Shown piece by piece: positions 35,200 to 43,194 of a stretch of DNA of 64,000 nt; positions within the stretch are counted from its first letter, which is position 1; each line of letters opens with the position of its first letter. The notes below the pieces were generated by a model. That model was not told where the DNA came from and searched no databases. It saw only the letters and a program-made list of their open reading frames with translations. The translations under genes and the position numbers were made by a program. The DNA comes from Methylobacteriaceae bacterium (GTDB taxonomy: Bacteria; Pseudomonadota; Alphaproteobacteria; Rhizobiales; Beijerinckiaceae), in assembly GCA_020638195.1 (NCBI GenBank), contig JACKJC010000004.1, positions 310,001 through 374,000 of the forward strand, read 5' to 3'.

Positions 35200-36057
35200 T
35201 CAGTGCGGCGTATTGGCCCACACACGCTTCTTGGTCGCGTACAGAAGGCCCGTCAGGATCGCCATGAACACCAGCACGCGGAAGCCGGTCTTCTTGCGCT
35301 GGTCGAGTTTCGGCTCGGCCAGCCACATCAGGAAGGCGGAGACGTCTTTCGAATAGTTTTCGAGCGTCGCCGGCGTGCCGTCGGTGTAGTCGACCTGACC
35401 GTCGCTGATCGGCTTGGGCATCGCGATGCGATTGCCCGGCATGATGTCGTTCCAGTACTGGCCGGCGTCGAGCTTCACGCCGTGCGGCGGCTCGTCCTTG
35501 TAGGCCTGCAGCAGCGCGGCGATATAGTCGGCGCCATGCTCCTGGTACTGGATGCCCGGCAGGGCGTCGAGCACGAACCAGGGGAATCCGCGCTTGTAGG
35601 AGCGCGCCTTGGCCAGCACCGACATGTCGGGCGGCAGGCCGCCGCCGTTCGCGGCGCGCGCGGCATTGTCGTTCGCGAACGGGGATGGCCAGGTGTCGGA
35701 AGGCCGCGCCGGACGCTCGAACATGTCGCCGGCGTCGTTCGGGCCGTCCTTCACCTTGTATTGCGCGGCGAGCGCCTTGACCTGCGCTTCGGAGAATTCC
35801 GGGCCGCCCGGCTCGGCGAGGTTGCGGAAGGCGAGCTTTTCGGCGGCGTGGCAGTTCGCGCAGACTTCGCGGAACACCTTGAAGCCGCGCTGCAGCTGCG
35901 CCTGGTCGTAATGGCCGAAGAAACCGGCGAAGGACCAGGAGAGGCGCGTCGGCTTCATCTGGTCATGGCCGCTGCCTTCCGCGAAGGCGGGAGCGCCGAG
36001 GAGAGCGGCGCCCATCAGGCCCGCTGCGATCATGCCGAGAGAGGTCTTGGAGAGCAT
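35200..36057 (-). CDS. petC: Cytochrome c1 of the bc1 complex
   Basis: A 285-residue cytochrome c1 subunit of ubiquinol:cytochrome c oxidoreductase. A signal peptide (about residues 1-26, ending APAFA) precedes the haem-binding CANCH (Cys66, Cys69, His70). The distal Met ligand lies in NRIAMPKPISDG. The C-terminal membrane anchor is in the last 30 residues (FRVLVFMAILTGLLYA). The ATG at 36057 gives normal length. Third gene of petABC, after 26 bp, followed by a terminator. In some relatives cytochrome b and c1 are one fused gene (fbcH); here they are separate. Confidence 0.96.
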   Translation of the reverse strand: MLSKTSLGMIAAGLMGAALLGAPAFAEGSGHDQMKPTRLSWSFAGFFGHYDQAQLQRGFKVFREVCANCHAAEKLAFRNLAEPGGPEFSEAQVKALAAQYKVKDGPNDAGDMFERPARPSDTWPSPFANDNAARAANGGGLPPDMSVLAKARSYKRGFPWFVLDALPGIQYQEHGADYIAALLQAYKDEPPHGVKLDAGQYWNDIMPGNRIAMPKPISDGQVDYTDGTPATLENYSKDVSAFLMWLAEPKLDQRKKTGFRVLVFMAILTGLLYATKKRVWANTPH

Positions 36058-36083
36058 GGTTCTGTCCTGTCTTGGCAGTTCGC

Positions 36084-37331
36084 TCAGGCCTTGCCCAATT
36101 CGGTCGTGTCGCCCTTGAGGACGGATTCCGCAATCGAAGCGGGAACCGGCCTCGGCGTCTCGAACAGGCCGAGAAGCGGCAGGATCACGAGGAAATGGGC
36201 GAAGTAATAGGCGGTGAGAATGCGCGCGGCGAGAACCGCGCCGCCTTCCGGCGGCTGCGAGCCGAGGTAGCCGAGGCCGATCACGCAGGCGATGAAGACC
36301 CAGAAAAGGATCTTGTAGACCGGGCGATAGACCGCCGAACGCACCTTCGACGTGTCGAGCCAGGGCAAAAGCACCAGCATAACGATCGCGCCGAACATGA
36401 AGATCACGCCGCCGAGCTTGGACGGTATCGCGCGCAGGATCGCGTAGAACGGCAGGAAGTACCATTCCGGCACGATGTGCGGCGGCGTCTGCAGCGGGTT
36501 CGCCATGATGTAATTGTCGCTGTCGCCCAGGAAGTTCGGGATGAAGAACACGAACCAGGCGTAGAGGATCACGAAGGCGGCGATGCCGGTCGCATCCTTC
36601 AACGTCGCATGCGGCGTGAAGGGCACCGAATCCTTCTCGACGTCCTTGATGTCGACGCCCGCCGGATTGTTCTGGCCGACCACATGCAGCGCCCAGACGT
36701 GCAGGCCGACGACGGCCGCGATCATGAAGGGCAGCAGGTAGTGCAGCGAGAAGAAGCGGTTCAGCGTCGGATTGTCGACCGAATAGCCGCCCCACAGCCA
36801 GGTGGTGATGGCGTCGCCGACCAGTGGGATCGCGGAGAACAGGTTGGTGATGACGGTCGCGCCCCAGAAGGACATCTGGCCCCACGGCAGCACGTAGCCC
36901 ATGAAGGCCGTGGCCATCATCAGCAGGAAGATGATCACGCCGAGGATCCACAGGATCTCGCGCGGCGCCTTGTAGGAGCCGTAGTACAGGCCGCGGGCGA
37001 TGTGGATGTAAACCGCCAGGAAGAACATCGACGCGCCGTTGGCGTGCAGATAGCGAAGCATCCAGCCCCAGTTCACGTCGCGCATGATGTGCTCGACGGA
37101 ATTGAAGGCCATCGTCGTATGCGGCGTGTAGTGCATCGCCAGCACGACGCCGGTCACGATCTGCGCGACGAGCATGAACGACAGGATGGCGCCGAAGGTC
37201 CACCAGTAGTTCAGGTTCTTGGGCGTCGGATAGGCCACGAAGGAGCTGTGCACCAGACCCATCACGGGTAGCCGGCTCTCGAACCACCGGCCGATCGCGC
37301 TCTTCGGAACGTATGTCGAAGGTCCGCTCAT
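36084..37331 (-). CDS. petB: Cytochrome b of the bc1 complex
   Basis: A 415-residue membrane subunit with about eight helices carrying two haems b. Family hallmarks: NLNYWWTFGAILSFMLVAQI, VLAMHYTPH, the haem His pairs in the second and fourth helices, YGSYKAPREILWILG, FMGYVLPWGQMSFWGATVI, and PEWYFLPFYAILRA (the Qo-site PEWY). It oxidises ubiquinol and feeds the Rieske protein and cytochrome c1. The ATG at 37331 gives the usual MSGPSTYVPKSA start; the open frame continues upstream into the petA frame without meaning. Confidence 0.98.
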   Translation of the reverse strand: MSGPSTYVPKSAIGRWFESRLPVMGLVHSSFVAYPTPKNLNYWWTFGAILSFMLVAQIVTGVVLAMHYTPHTTMAFNSVEHIMRDVNWGWMLRYLHANGASMFFLAVYIHIARGLYYGSYKAPREILWILGVIIFLLMMATAFMGYVLPWGQMSFWGATVITNLFSAIPLVGDAITTWLWGGYSVDNPTLNRFFSLHYLLPFMIAAVVGLHVWALHVVGQNNPAGVDIKDVEKDSVPFTPHATLKDATGIAAFVILYAWFVFFIPNFLGDSDNYIMANPLQTPPHIVPEWYFLPFYAILRAIPSKLGGVIFMFGAIVMLVLLPWLDTSKVRSAVYRPVYKILFWVFIACVIGLGYLGSQPPEGGAVLAARILTAYYFAHFLVILPLLGLFETPRPVPASIAESVLKGDTTELGKA

Positions 37332-37389
37332 CTTATCGCCTTCTCTCGGAATTTCTCGGGCGTCTGCTTGCCTGGGCGCTGTGGCCGGC

Positions 37390-37908
37390 TCAGCCGATCT
37401 TGATCTTGGTGTCGGTGAGGAACGCGTAGTCCGGAACCTCGAGGTTGCGCGGCGCCGGCCCCTGACGGATGCGGCCCGATGTGTCGTAGGCCGAGCCGTG
37501 GCACGGGCAGAACCAGCCGTCGAACGGGCCCTGATGACCCAGCGGGATGCAGCCAAGATGCGTGCAGACGCCGACGACGACCAGCCATTCCGGCTTCTTC
37601 ACGCGCGCCTGATCGGTCTGCGGATCGGGAAGCTGCGCCAGCGGCACGTCCTCGGCTTCCTTGATCTCCTTCTTCGTGCGGTGACGAACGAAGACGGGCT
37701 TGCCGCGCCACTTGATCGTGACGATCTGGCCCTCGGGAATCGCGGAAATGTCCAGCTCGGTCGAGGACAGCGCCAGGGTCGAGGCGTCCGGGTTCATCTG
37801 CGAGATGAAGGGCCAGGCGACAGCGCCAATGGCCACGGCGCTCGCCGCGCCGGTCGCGATGTACAGCATGTCCCGGCGGGTCGGGTCGGCAGTCGATGTC
37901 GTCGCCAC
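37390..37908 (-). CDS. petA: Rieske iron-sulfur subunit of the bc1 complex
   Basis: A 172-residue protein with a twin-arginine membrane anchor (DPTRRDMLYIATGAASAVAIG, residues about 8-28) and the 2Fe-2S ligands Cys115-His117 in CTHLGC and Cys134-His137 in CPCHGS. The disulfide partners Cys120 and Cys136 are also present. I chose the GTG at 37908, following CAGGGA, because it gives the usual family N-terminus; a TTG at 37971 would add 21 residues of low similarity. First gene of petABC, 58 bp before petB. Confidence 0.95.
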   Translation of the reverse strand: MATTSTADPTRRDMLYIATGAASAVAIGAVAWPFISQMNPDASTLALSSTELDISAIPEGQIVTIKWRGKPVFVRHRTKKEIKEAEDVPLAQLPDPQTDQARVKKPEWLVVVGVCTHLGCIPLGHQGPFDGWFCPCHGSAYDTSGRIRQGPAPRNLEVPDYAFLTDTKIKIG

Positions 37909-38105
37909 GTCAGCAAATCCCTGAGCTTTAGGAGCCGCGCTTGCGGCCGGTGGTCCGGCTTCTAGCGTCAAGCGCCGCGCGCGGCAATGCCGAGTCGCGT
38001 GAGACCCTGCCCCGCTGCGCGCAACGGGGCGTTATGTCGCACCGATGCGCGCCCTTGTCCATAGAGGCCGCCTCATGCCAAAGCCGTAGAAACATCAGGG
38101 CTCCC

Positions 38106-38573
38106 ATGACAGCGGCGACACGGCTCGTCCTGGCGCTTTTCCAGCCGGACATTCCCCAGAACGCAGGCACCATGCTGCGGGCCTGCGCCTGCCTGGGCGT
38201 GGGCGCGGCCATCGTCGAACCCGCCGGCTTTCCGGTGTCGGACCGGCATTTCCGCCGCGCCGGCATGGATTATCTCGAACATGTGGATATCGCCCGCCAC
38301 GTCTCGTTTTCCGCCTTCGAGGACTGGCGGCGCGAGGCCGGGCGCCGGCTCGTCCTGCTGACGACGCAGGGCGCGACGCCCTACACGGACTTCGTCTACC
38401 GGCCCGACGACGTGCTGATGGTCGGCCGCGAATCGGCCGGCGCCCCGCCGCAGGTCCACGCCGCCGCCGACGCAAAAATCGTCGTGCCGATCCGGCCGGA
38501 GCTGCGCTCCCTGAACGTGGCCGTGGCGGCGGCGATGGTTCTGGGCGAGGCCTTGCGGCAGACGACGAGTTGA
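38106..38573 (+). CDS. trmL: tRNA (cytidine(34)-2'-O)-methyltransferase
   Basis: A 155-residue SPOUT-family methyltransferase that modifies the wobble base of leucine tRNAs with S-adenosylmethionine. Signatures: LALFQPDIPQNAGTMLRACA at the start, MVGRESAGAPPQVHAAAD (motif II), and VVPIRPELRSLNVAVAAAMVLGEALRQ (knot region). It is divergent from petA and followed by hemF with a 20-bp gap. Confidence 0.94.
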   Translation: MTAATRLVLALFQPDIPQNAGTMLRACACLGVGAAIVEPAGFPVSDRHFRRAGMDYLEHVDIARHVSFSAFEDWRREAGRRLVLLTTQGATPYTDFVYRPDDVLMVGRESAGAPPQVHAAADAKIVVPIRPELRSLNVAVAAAMVLGEALRQTTS

Positions 38574-38593
38574 CGAGGACGCACGGCCGGTCG

Positions 38594-39514
38594 ATGTCTG
38601 GCCACATGACCCAAGACCTCCTCGAAACCCGCAAGGCGCAAGCCGCCCGCTGGTTCGCCGAATTGCAGGACCGCATCCTCGCCGCCTTCGAGGCGCTGGA
38701 GGACGAATGCCCCGGCCCGTTCTTCCCTGAGGCGAAAACGCCCGGCCGCGCGCAATTCACGCCCTGGGAGCGCACCGATCACACGGGCGCGCCGGGCGGC
38801 GGCGGCCGCATGGCGATCCTGAAAGGCCGCGTGTTCGAGAAGGCGGGCGTCCACACCTCCACCGTCTTCGGAACATTCGCGCCGGAATTCGCCGCGCAAA
38901 TCCCCGGCGCGTCCGAAGATCCGCGCTTCTGGGCCGGCGGCATCTCGCTGATCGCCCATCCCTGGAATCCGAACGTGCCGACCGTGCACATGAACACCCG
39001 CTTCGTCGTGACCACGAAAGCGTGGTTCGGCGGCGGCGCGGACCTGACGCCGGTGCTCGTCCGCCGCCGCACGCAGGACGACGCGGATTCGGTCGCCTTC
39101 CATGCCGCAATGCGGGCCGCCTGCGAGCGCCATCCGGTCGCCGAATACGCGCGCTACAAGGCATGGTGCGACGAATATTTTTACCTGAAACACCGCGACG
39201 AACCGCGCGGCATCGGCGGTATTTTCTACGATTACCTCAACAGCGCCGGCGATGCGGCCAGCAGCGGCTGGGAGTTTGACTTCGCCTTCACGCAGGACGT
39301 GGGAACGAGCTTCCTCAACGTCTATCCGCAAATCGTCCGCGAAAATTTTGCAAAACCGTGGACCGAAGCCGACCGCGAGGAGCAATGCGTGCGGCGCGGG
39401 CGCTATGTGGAGTTCAACCTGCTCTACGACCGCGGCACGATCTTCGGCCTCAAGACCGGCGGTAATGTTGCGTCCATCCTGTCGTCCATGCCGCCGACGG
39501 TGAAATGGCCATAA
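38594..39514 (+). CDS. hemF: Coproporphyrinogen III oxidase, oxygen-dependent
   Basis: A 306-residue HemF that decarboxylates two propionates of coproporphyrinogen III in haem synthesis, using O2. It has the family regions FTPWERTDHTGAPGGGGRMAILKG, HPWNPNVPTVHMNTRF, WFGGGADLTPVL, YKAWCDEYFYLKHRDEPRGIGG and EFNLLYDRGTIFGLKTGG. The length is normal. Starts at 38594 (MSGHMTQD) and 38606 are possible; a TTG at 38570 overlapping the trmL stop would add eight residues. It needs aerobic conditions. An inverted repeat follows two bases after the stop codon and may act as terminator. Confidence 0.96.
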   Translation: MSGHMTQDLLETRKAQAARWFAELQDRILAAFEALEDECPGPFFPEAKTPGRAQFTPWERTDHTGAPGGGGRMAILKGRVFEKAGVHTSTVFGTFAPEFAAQIPGASEDPRFWAGGISLIAHPWNPNVPTVHMNTRFVVTTKAWFGGGADLTPVLVRRRTQDDADSVAFHAAMRAACERHPVAEYARYKAWCDEYFYLKHRDEPRGIGGIFYDYLNSAGDAASSGWEFDFAFTQDVGTSFLNVYPQIVRENFAKPWTEADREEQCVRRGRYVEFNLLYDRGTIFGLKTGGNVASILSSMPPTVKWP

Positions 39515-39516
39515 AT

Positions 39517-39571
39517 GGACCGCGAGCCTTCAGGCTCGCCTTGTGGAGGCAAGCCTGAAGGCTCGCGGTCC
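39517..39571. repeat. Inverted repeat, family A copy 2
   Basis: GGACCGCGAGCCTTCAGGCT and its complement around a short loop, directly after hemF and just before the converging higA gene. Almost the same element lies at 561-622. Position after stop codons in both cases suggests it serves as a terminator. Confidence 0.8.
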
Positions 39572-39573
39572 AG

Positions 39574-39879
39574 TCATGCCGCCCGCTGCGTCTTGATCCC
39601 CGCGATCTCGTCCGCCATCCGCCTTTCCGCGTGCCAGAGATCGCAGGCCGCCTGCATCCGCAGCCAGACCTCCGGCCCGTTGCCGCAGAACTTGCCGATC
39701 CGCAGCGCCATTTCTGGCGAGATGGCCGCCGTGCCCGCCAGCACGCGATGCAGGGCCTGCCGGGTCACGCCGAGAGCTTCCGCCGCCTTCGTGACCGACA
39801 TGCCCAAGCCCGGCAGCACGTCCTCACGCAAAATTTCGCCGGGATGGACCGGCGGGCGATTCTTGTCCCTAGCGGCCAT
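39574..39879 (-). CDS. higA: HigA-family antitoxin
   Basis: A 101-residue antitoxin of the HigA/VapI type: RPPVHPGEILREDVLPGLGMSVTKAAEALGVTRQALHRVLAGTAAISPEMALRIGKFCG covers the helix-turn-helix (about residues 8-67), followed by the WLRMQAACDLWHAERR signature of the family. The ATG at 39879 follows AGGATTATC. It overlaps the upstream toxin gene by 11 bp. It binds and neutralises HigB and represses the operon. Confidence 0.94.
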   Translation of the reverse strand: MAARDKNRPPVHPGEILREDVLPGLGMSVTKAAEALGVTRQALHRVLAGTAAISPEMALRIGKFCGNGPEVWLRMQAACDLWHAERRMADEIAGIKTQRAA

Positions 39880-40153
39880 GATAATCCTCCAGATCGACAT
39901 CGACGGCGTCCTGCCCGTCGAAGGCAAAAGTCAGCCGCCAGTTGCGCGGCACGGTGACGGCGAAGCGTCCGGTTTGATCGGCGGTCAGCCGATGGAAACC
40001 GAAAGTGACGAGATCCATCTCCTCCGGCTTCGTCGCGCTGTCGAGCAGCGTCAACTGACGCTCGACCTTGCGCACCCAGTCATGCCGCAAGCCGGATGCG
40101 TCGCTCTTCGTCCAAAAGCGTCTCAGCGCGCGGCTGCGGAAACTCTTGATCAT
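39869..40153 (-). CDS. higB: HigB-family toxin (mRNA interferase)
   Basis: A 94-residue RelE-superfamily toxin of the HigB type, which cuts ribosome-bound mRNA. It opens MIKSFRSRALRRFWTKSD and ends FAFDGQDAVDVDLEDYHGR; the segment FAVTVPRNWRLTFAF carries the usual Arg near the active site. I chose the ATG at 40153; an ATG at 40174 lies between the promoter elements and is probably upstream of the transcript start. The toxin-first order and overlap with higA are standard. No good Shine-Dalgarno is seen, so a leaderless or near-leaderless message is possible. Confidence 0.93.
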   Translation of the reverse strand: MIKSFRSRALRRFWTKSDASGLRHDWVRKVERQLTLLDSATKPEEMDLVTFGFHRLTADQTGRFAVTVPRNWRLTFAFDGQDAVDVDLEDYHGR

Positions 40154-40162
40154 CTGCAAGCG

Positions 40163-40190
40163 ACTGTAACGCATCGGGCTACAGTGTCAA
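40163..40190 (-). promoter_or_regulatory. Candidate sigma-70 promoter of higBA
   Basis: On the minus strand, TTGACA (40190-40185), 16 bp, then TACAGT (40168-40163). A start about 7 bp later falls beside the higB ATG at 40153. The sequence ACTGTAGCCCGATGCGTTACAGT between and around the boxes contains inverted ACTGTA/TACAGT arms, a likely HigA operator. Confidence 0.55.
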
Positions 40191-40198
40191 ATATGGGA

Positions 40199-40594
40199 TT
40201 ACAGGCGCCGCTTCAATATCCGCATTTCCGCGCTCGCCGTCGCCAGCACGGCGCCCGCCTCGTTGGTCAGTTCGCCCTCGATGCGGACATTGCGCGCGTC
40301 GCTTTCGACGGCGCGCGCGCGGCCGAATATCTGGCCGGCGGTCGCCGTCTTCAGATAGCGGGTGTCGAGCCGCGTCGTGACCACCCAGCAATCCGCGGGC
40401 ACACGGGGCGCCGCCGCGATTCCCGTCACCGAATCCAGCATGGCGGCGATGAAGCCGCCGTGCACGATGCCGTTGCGATTGAAGAATTCCTGTCGCGCCA
40501 TGAACCGGACGAAGACTTCGCCCGTCTCGGGATCGCGCGACAGAATTTCGCGGCCGAGCAGTTCCGCCGCCGGCGATAAGGCGTTGTCGCTCAT
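40199..40594 (-). CDS. PaaI-family hot-dog thioesterase
   Basis: A 131-residue hot-dog protein of the PaaI/YdiI type. NRNGIVHGGFIAAMLDSVTGIAA carries the HGG motif and the central-helix acid (Asp) of the active site; VVTTRLDTRYLKTATAGQIFGRA and VRIEGELTNEAGAVLATASAEMRIL complete the fold. Such enzymes release free acids from acyl-CoA thioesters. It overlaps the GtrA-like gene upstream by four bases (ATGA). Confidence 0.88.
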   Translation of the reverse strand: MSDNALSPAAELLGREILSRDPETGEVFVRFMARQEFFNRNGIVHGGFIAAMLDSVTGIAAAPRVPADCWVVTTRLDTRYLKTATAGQIFGRARAVESDARNVRIEGELTNEAGAVLATASAEMRILKRRL

Positions 40595-40980
40595 CGGCCC
40601 GTCTTCTCTCCGAACGTCCAGAACTTGTGCCCGACAAAGCTCCAGAACATCACGATACCGGTCGTCACGATCTGCGCGGGAATATACGGCGCGCCAAAAC
40701 GGTCGACGAAGAGGTGCATGAATCCCCAGGTCAGCAGGAAGCCGACGCCCGCCACGCCGACGAAGCGCCACAGCGCATCGGCATGATTGCGCTCGGTCTC
40801 GAACACATGCGCGCGGTTGAGCGCATAGGAGACGAGGCCGCCACCGACATAGCCGACCAGCGTCGCCGGCACGGGCGCGACCTGCGCCAGCTGCACGAGA
40901 CCGATCAGCAGGCCGTAATGCACGACCATGGCCGCGACGCCGACGAGCATGAAGGCGGAGAATTGCAGGTGCAGGCGCAT
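40591..40980 (-). CDS. GtrA-family membrane protein
   Basis: A 129-residue protein with four predicted helices of the GtrA type: RFLVVGxxxxxxxY-like start FSAFMLVGVAAMVVHYGLLIG, then VGYVGGGLVSYALNRAHVFE and IVMFWSFVGHKFWTF, which includes the conserved NRxxVF and KFWTF patterns. GtrA proteins help flip lipid-linked sugars across the membrane or interact with glycosyltransferases. The ATG at 40980 follows GAGGTGTTG; an upstream start at 41016 is possible. Its pairing with a thioesterase is not explained by known roles. Confidence 0.88.
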   Translation of the reverse strand: MRLHLQFSAFMLVGVAAMVVHYGLLIGLVQLAQVAPVPATLVGYVGGGLVSYALNRAHVFETERNHADALWRFVGVAGVGFLLTWGFMHLFVDRFGAPYIPAQIVTTGIVMFWSFVGHKFWTFGEKTGR

Positions 40981-41020
40981 CAACACCTCATCCTGAGAGG
41001 CTGACTCGAAATTCAAGAGC

Positions 41021-41127
41021 CCTCACCCTGAGGACGGCCCGCAGGGCCGTCTCGAAGGGTGGCCAAGTCAGAGTTGATCGGCTTGGCCATCCTTCGAGAC
41101 GCCGCTTCGCGGCTCCTCAGGATGAGG
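41021..41127. repeat. Palindromic repeat, family C copy 2
   Basis: CCTCACCCTGAGGACGGCC opens and a matching TCCTCAGGATGAGG closes the element. Inner arms TCTCGAAGGGTGGCCAAG and CTTGGCCATCCTTCGAGA pair around about 15 bp. It has the same design as 16251-16344 and 60425-60533. Confidence 0.85.
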
Positions 41128-41144
41128 ATTCGGATTTTCGGAGC

Positions 41145-41600
41145 TTACGACGACAGGGCCGCCTTCACCGCCGCGCTGGCCTTCGCAAAGTCCATCTGGC
41201 CCGTGTATTTCGCCTTCAGCGCGCCCACGACCTTGCCCATGTCCTTCATGGAGGCCGCGCCCGTCTCGGCGATCGCTGTCTTGATGGCCTCAGCCATCGC
41301 CGCCTCGTCCATCTGCTTGGGCAGATAGGACGAAATCACCTCGATCTCGCTCTTCTCCTGCGCGGCCAGTTCGGGCCGGTTGTTCTTCTCGTAGATTTCG
41401 AGCGATTCCTGGCGGCTCTTCACCATCTTCTGCAGGAGCGCGAGAATGTCGTCCTCGCTGACGGTCTTCCCCTCGCCGCGCGCGAGAATGTCGCGATCCT
41501 TGAGCGCGGCCGTGATCAGGCGGATAGCGGCGACTTTCGCCTTCTCGCCCGCCTTCATCGCGTCCTTCAGATCGGCTGTGAATTTGTCCCGCAGGCTCAT
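41145..41600 (-). CDS. GatB/YqeY domain-containing protein
   Basis: A 151-residue YqeY-type protein. It begins MSLRDKFTADLKDAMKAGEKAKVAAIRLITAALKDRDI; the middle has LQKMVKSRQESLEIYEKNNRPELAAQEKSEIEVISSYLPKQMDEA, which is highly typical of the family; and the end has MGKVVGALKAKYTGQMDFAKASAAVKAAL. The C-terminal helical domain is shared with GatB/Asp-tRNA amidotransferase subunits and may bind tRNA; the exact role is not established. It is divergent from carA, as in many Hyphomicrobiales. Confidence 0.95.
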   Translation of the reverse strand: MSLRDKFTADLKDAMKAGEKAKVAAIRLITAALKDRDILARGEGKTVSEDDILALLQKMVKSRQESLEIYEKNNRPELAAQEKSEIEVISSYLPKQMDEAAMAEAIKTAIAETGAASMKDMGKVVGALKAKYTGQMDFAKASAAVKAALSS

Positions 41601-41788
41601 ATCAGGAATTCCGTGGTTGACGGCGCGTTCGCGGGGTTGACGCAAAAGCGCCCCTCCCCTAGCTTCCGCGCCGATTTCGACCCCTTTCGCGCGCCCTTCA
41701 CGCCCGCCGCTTCAAGTCAGAAGCGGCCCGGGCCCTTCGGCGCAGGACGAAATCCGGGGTCCAAGAGGGTCAAGGGTGTAGAGCGCAG

Positions 41789-42994
41789 ATGACAGCCGAT
41801 CAAGCCGAAAAGACCGCCGCTCTGAACGCCCCCTGGACCGTTCGCACCCCGACCGCCCTGCTGGTTCTGGCCGACGGGACCATCATCGAAGGTTTCGGCC
41901 TCGGCGCCACCGGCGCGGCCGACGGCGAAGTCTGCTTCAACACCGCCATGACCGGCTATCAGGAAATCCTGACCGACCCCTCCTACGCCGGCCAGATCGT
42001 CACCTTCACCTTCCCCCACATCGGCAATGTCGGCGTCAACGACGAGGATATCGAGACTGTCAACATGGCGGCCTCGTCGGGGGTGCGCGGCCTCGTACTG
42101 CAGGCAGGGATAACCGACCCCTCCAACTTTCGCGCGACAAAACATTTCGACGCCTGGCTGAAGGCGCGCGGCATTGTCGGCATCTGCGGCATCGACACGC
42201 GCGCGCTGACCGCCCGTATCCGCGACAAGGGCATGCCCAACGCCGTCATCGCCCATGCGCCAGACGGCAAGTTCGACGTCGAGGCTCTGAAAAAGCGCGC
42301 GGCCGCCATCCCCTCGATGGACGGGCTCGATCTCGTACCGGGCGTCACCGCCGCCCAGCGTTACGACTGGGACGAGACGACCTGGACGCTTGGGCAGGGC
42401 TACGGCCGCCAGACCGCGCCGGCGCGCAAGGTCGTCGCGCTCGACTTCGGCGTGAAGCGCAACATTCTGCGCCTGCTGGCCGACGCCGGCTGCGCCGTGA
42501 CCGTCGTGCCGGCGACGACGAGCGCCGAAGACATTCTAGCGATGAAGCCGGATGGCGTCTTCCTGTCGAACGGCCCGGGCGACCCCGCCGCGACCGGCGA
42601 ATATTCCGTGCCGACCATCAGGAAGCTGCTCGACGCGAAGGTTCCGACCTTCGGCATTTGTCTCGGCCACCAGATGATGGCGCTCGCCGTTGGCGCGAAG
42701 ACGAAAAAGATGCATCAGGGCCATCACGGCGCGAACCATCCAGTGATGGATTACACGACCGGCAAGGTCGAGATCGTCTCGATGAACCACGGCTTCGCGG
42801 TGGATGTCGACACGTTGCCAAAGAATGCGAAAGAGACGCATCGCTCGCTGTTCGACGGCTCGAACTGCGGCATCGCGCTCGACGACCGCCCGGCCTTTTC
42901 GGTGCAGCACCACCCCGAGGCCTCCCCCGGCCCGCAGGATTCGCACTATTTGTTCGCGCGCTTCGTCGAGATGATGGACAAGGCGAAGGGGTGA
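41789..42994 (+). CDS. carA: Carbamoyl-phosphate synthase small subunit
   Basis: A 401-residue glutaminase subunit that supplies ammonia for carbamoyl phosphate, needed for arginine and pyrimidines. The N-terminal CPSase domain has FNTAMTGYQEILTDPSYAGQ and TFPHIGNVG. The class-I amidotransferase has the nucleophile Cys291 in GICLGHQMMALA, the His/Glu of VQHHPEASPGPQDSHYLF, and VFLSNGPGDPA. It begins at ATG 41789 after a 188-bp gap from YqeY. carB is not in the window. An extended repeat follows the gene. Confidence 0.97.
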   Translation: MTADQAEKTAALNAPWTVRTPTALLVLADGTIIEGFGLGATGAADGEVCFNTAMTGYQEILTDPSYAGQIVTFTFPHIGNVGVNDEDIETVNMAASSGVRGLVLQAGITDPSNFRATKHFDAWLKARGIVGICGIDTRALTARIRDKGMPNAVIAHAPDGKFDVEALKKRAAAIPSMDGLDLVPGVTAAQRYDWDETTWTLGQGYGRQTAPARKVVALDFGVKRNILRLLADAGCAVTVVPATTSAEDILAMKPDGVFLSNGPGDPAATGEYSVPTIRKLLDAKVPTFGICLGHQMMALAVGAKTKKMHQGHHGANHPVMDYTTGKVEIVSMNHGFAVDVDTLPKNAKETHRSLFDGSNCGIALDDRPAFSVQHHPEASPGPQDSHYLFARFVEMMDKAKG

Positions 42995-43002
42995 AGGCGT
43001 TT

Positions 43003-43182
43003 CCCTTCTCCCGCGGAGCGGGAGAAGGTGTCGCGCGAAGGCGCGACGGATGAGGGACGAGCCGAAACTCGCATGGTTCAAGAAATCGCAGCGCCCTCAG
43101 CCCAGACCGAAGTCGGCAACAGCCGACTTCGTGTCGACCCGCGCTTCGCGCGGGCCACCCTCTCCCGTTTCACGGGAGAGGG
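43003..43182. repeat. Repeat cluster between carA and the methyltransferase gene, family E copy 1
   Basis: CCTTCTCCCGCGGAGCGGGAGAAGG opens the region as a hairpin and CCCTCTCCCGTTTCACGGGAGAGGGG closes it. An inner hairpin AAGTCGGCAACAGCCGACTT lies at about 43110-43130. A related cluster lies just after the methyltransferase gene at 43905-44066, so that gene is framed by two copies. Confidence 0.75.
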
Positions 43183-43194
43183 GAGAACTCGCCG

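Noticed and set aside
35200..37287. A 695-residue minus-strand frame that would fuse cytochrome c1 to an upstream part
   Set aside because: The N-terminal 400 residues are petB sequence read in the wrong frame. The real petC begins at the ATG at 36057 with a signal peptide. This is not a cytochrome b-c1 fusion.
43003..43182. A possible small RNA or protein gene between carA and the methyltransferase
   Set aside because: The hairpins match those after the methyltransferase gene, so a repeat explains them better. No promoter or ribosome site is seen.
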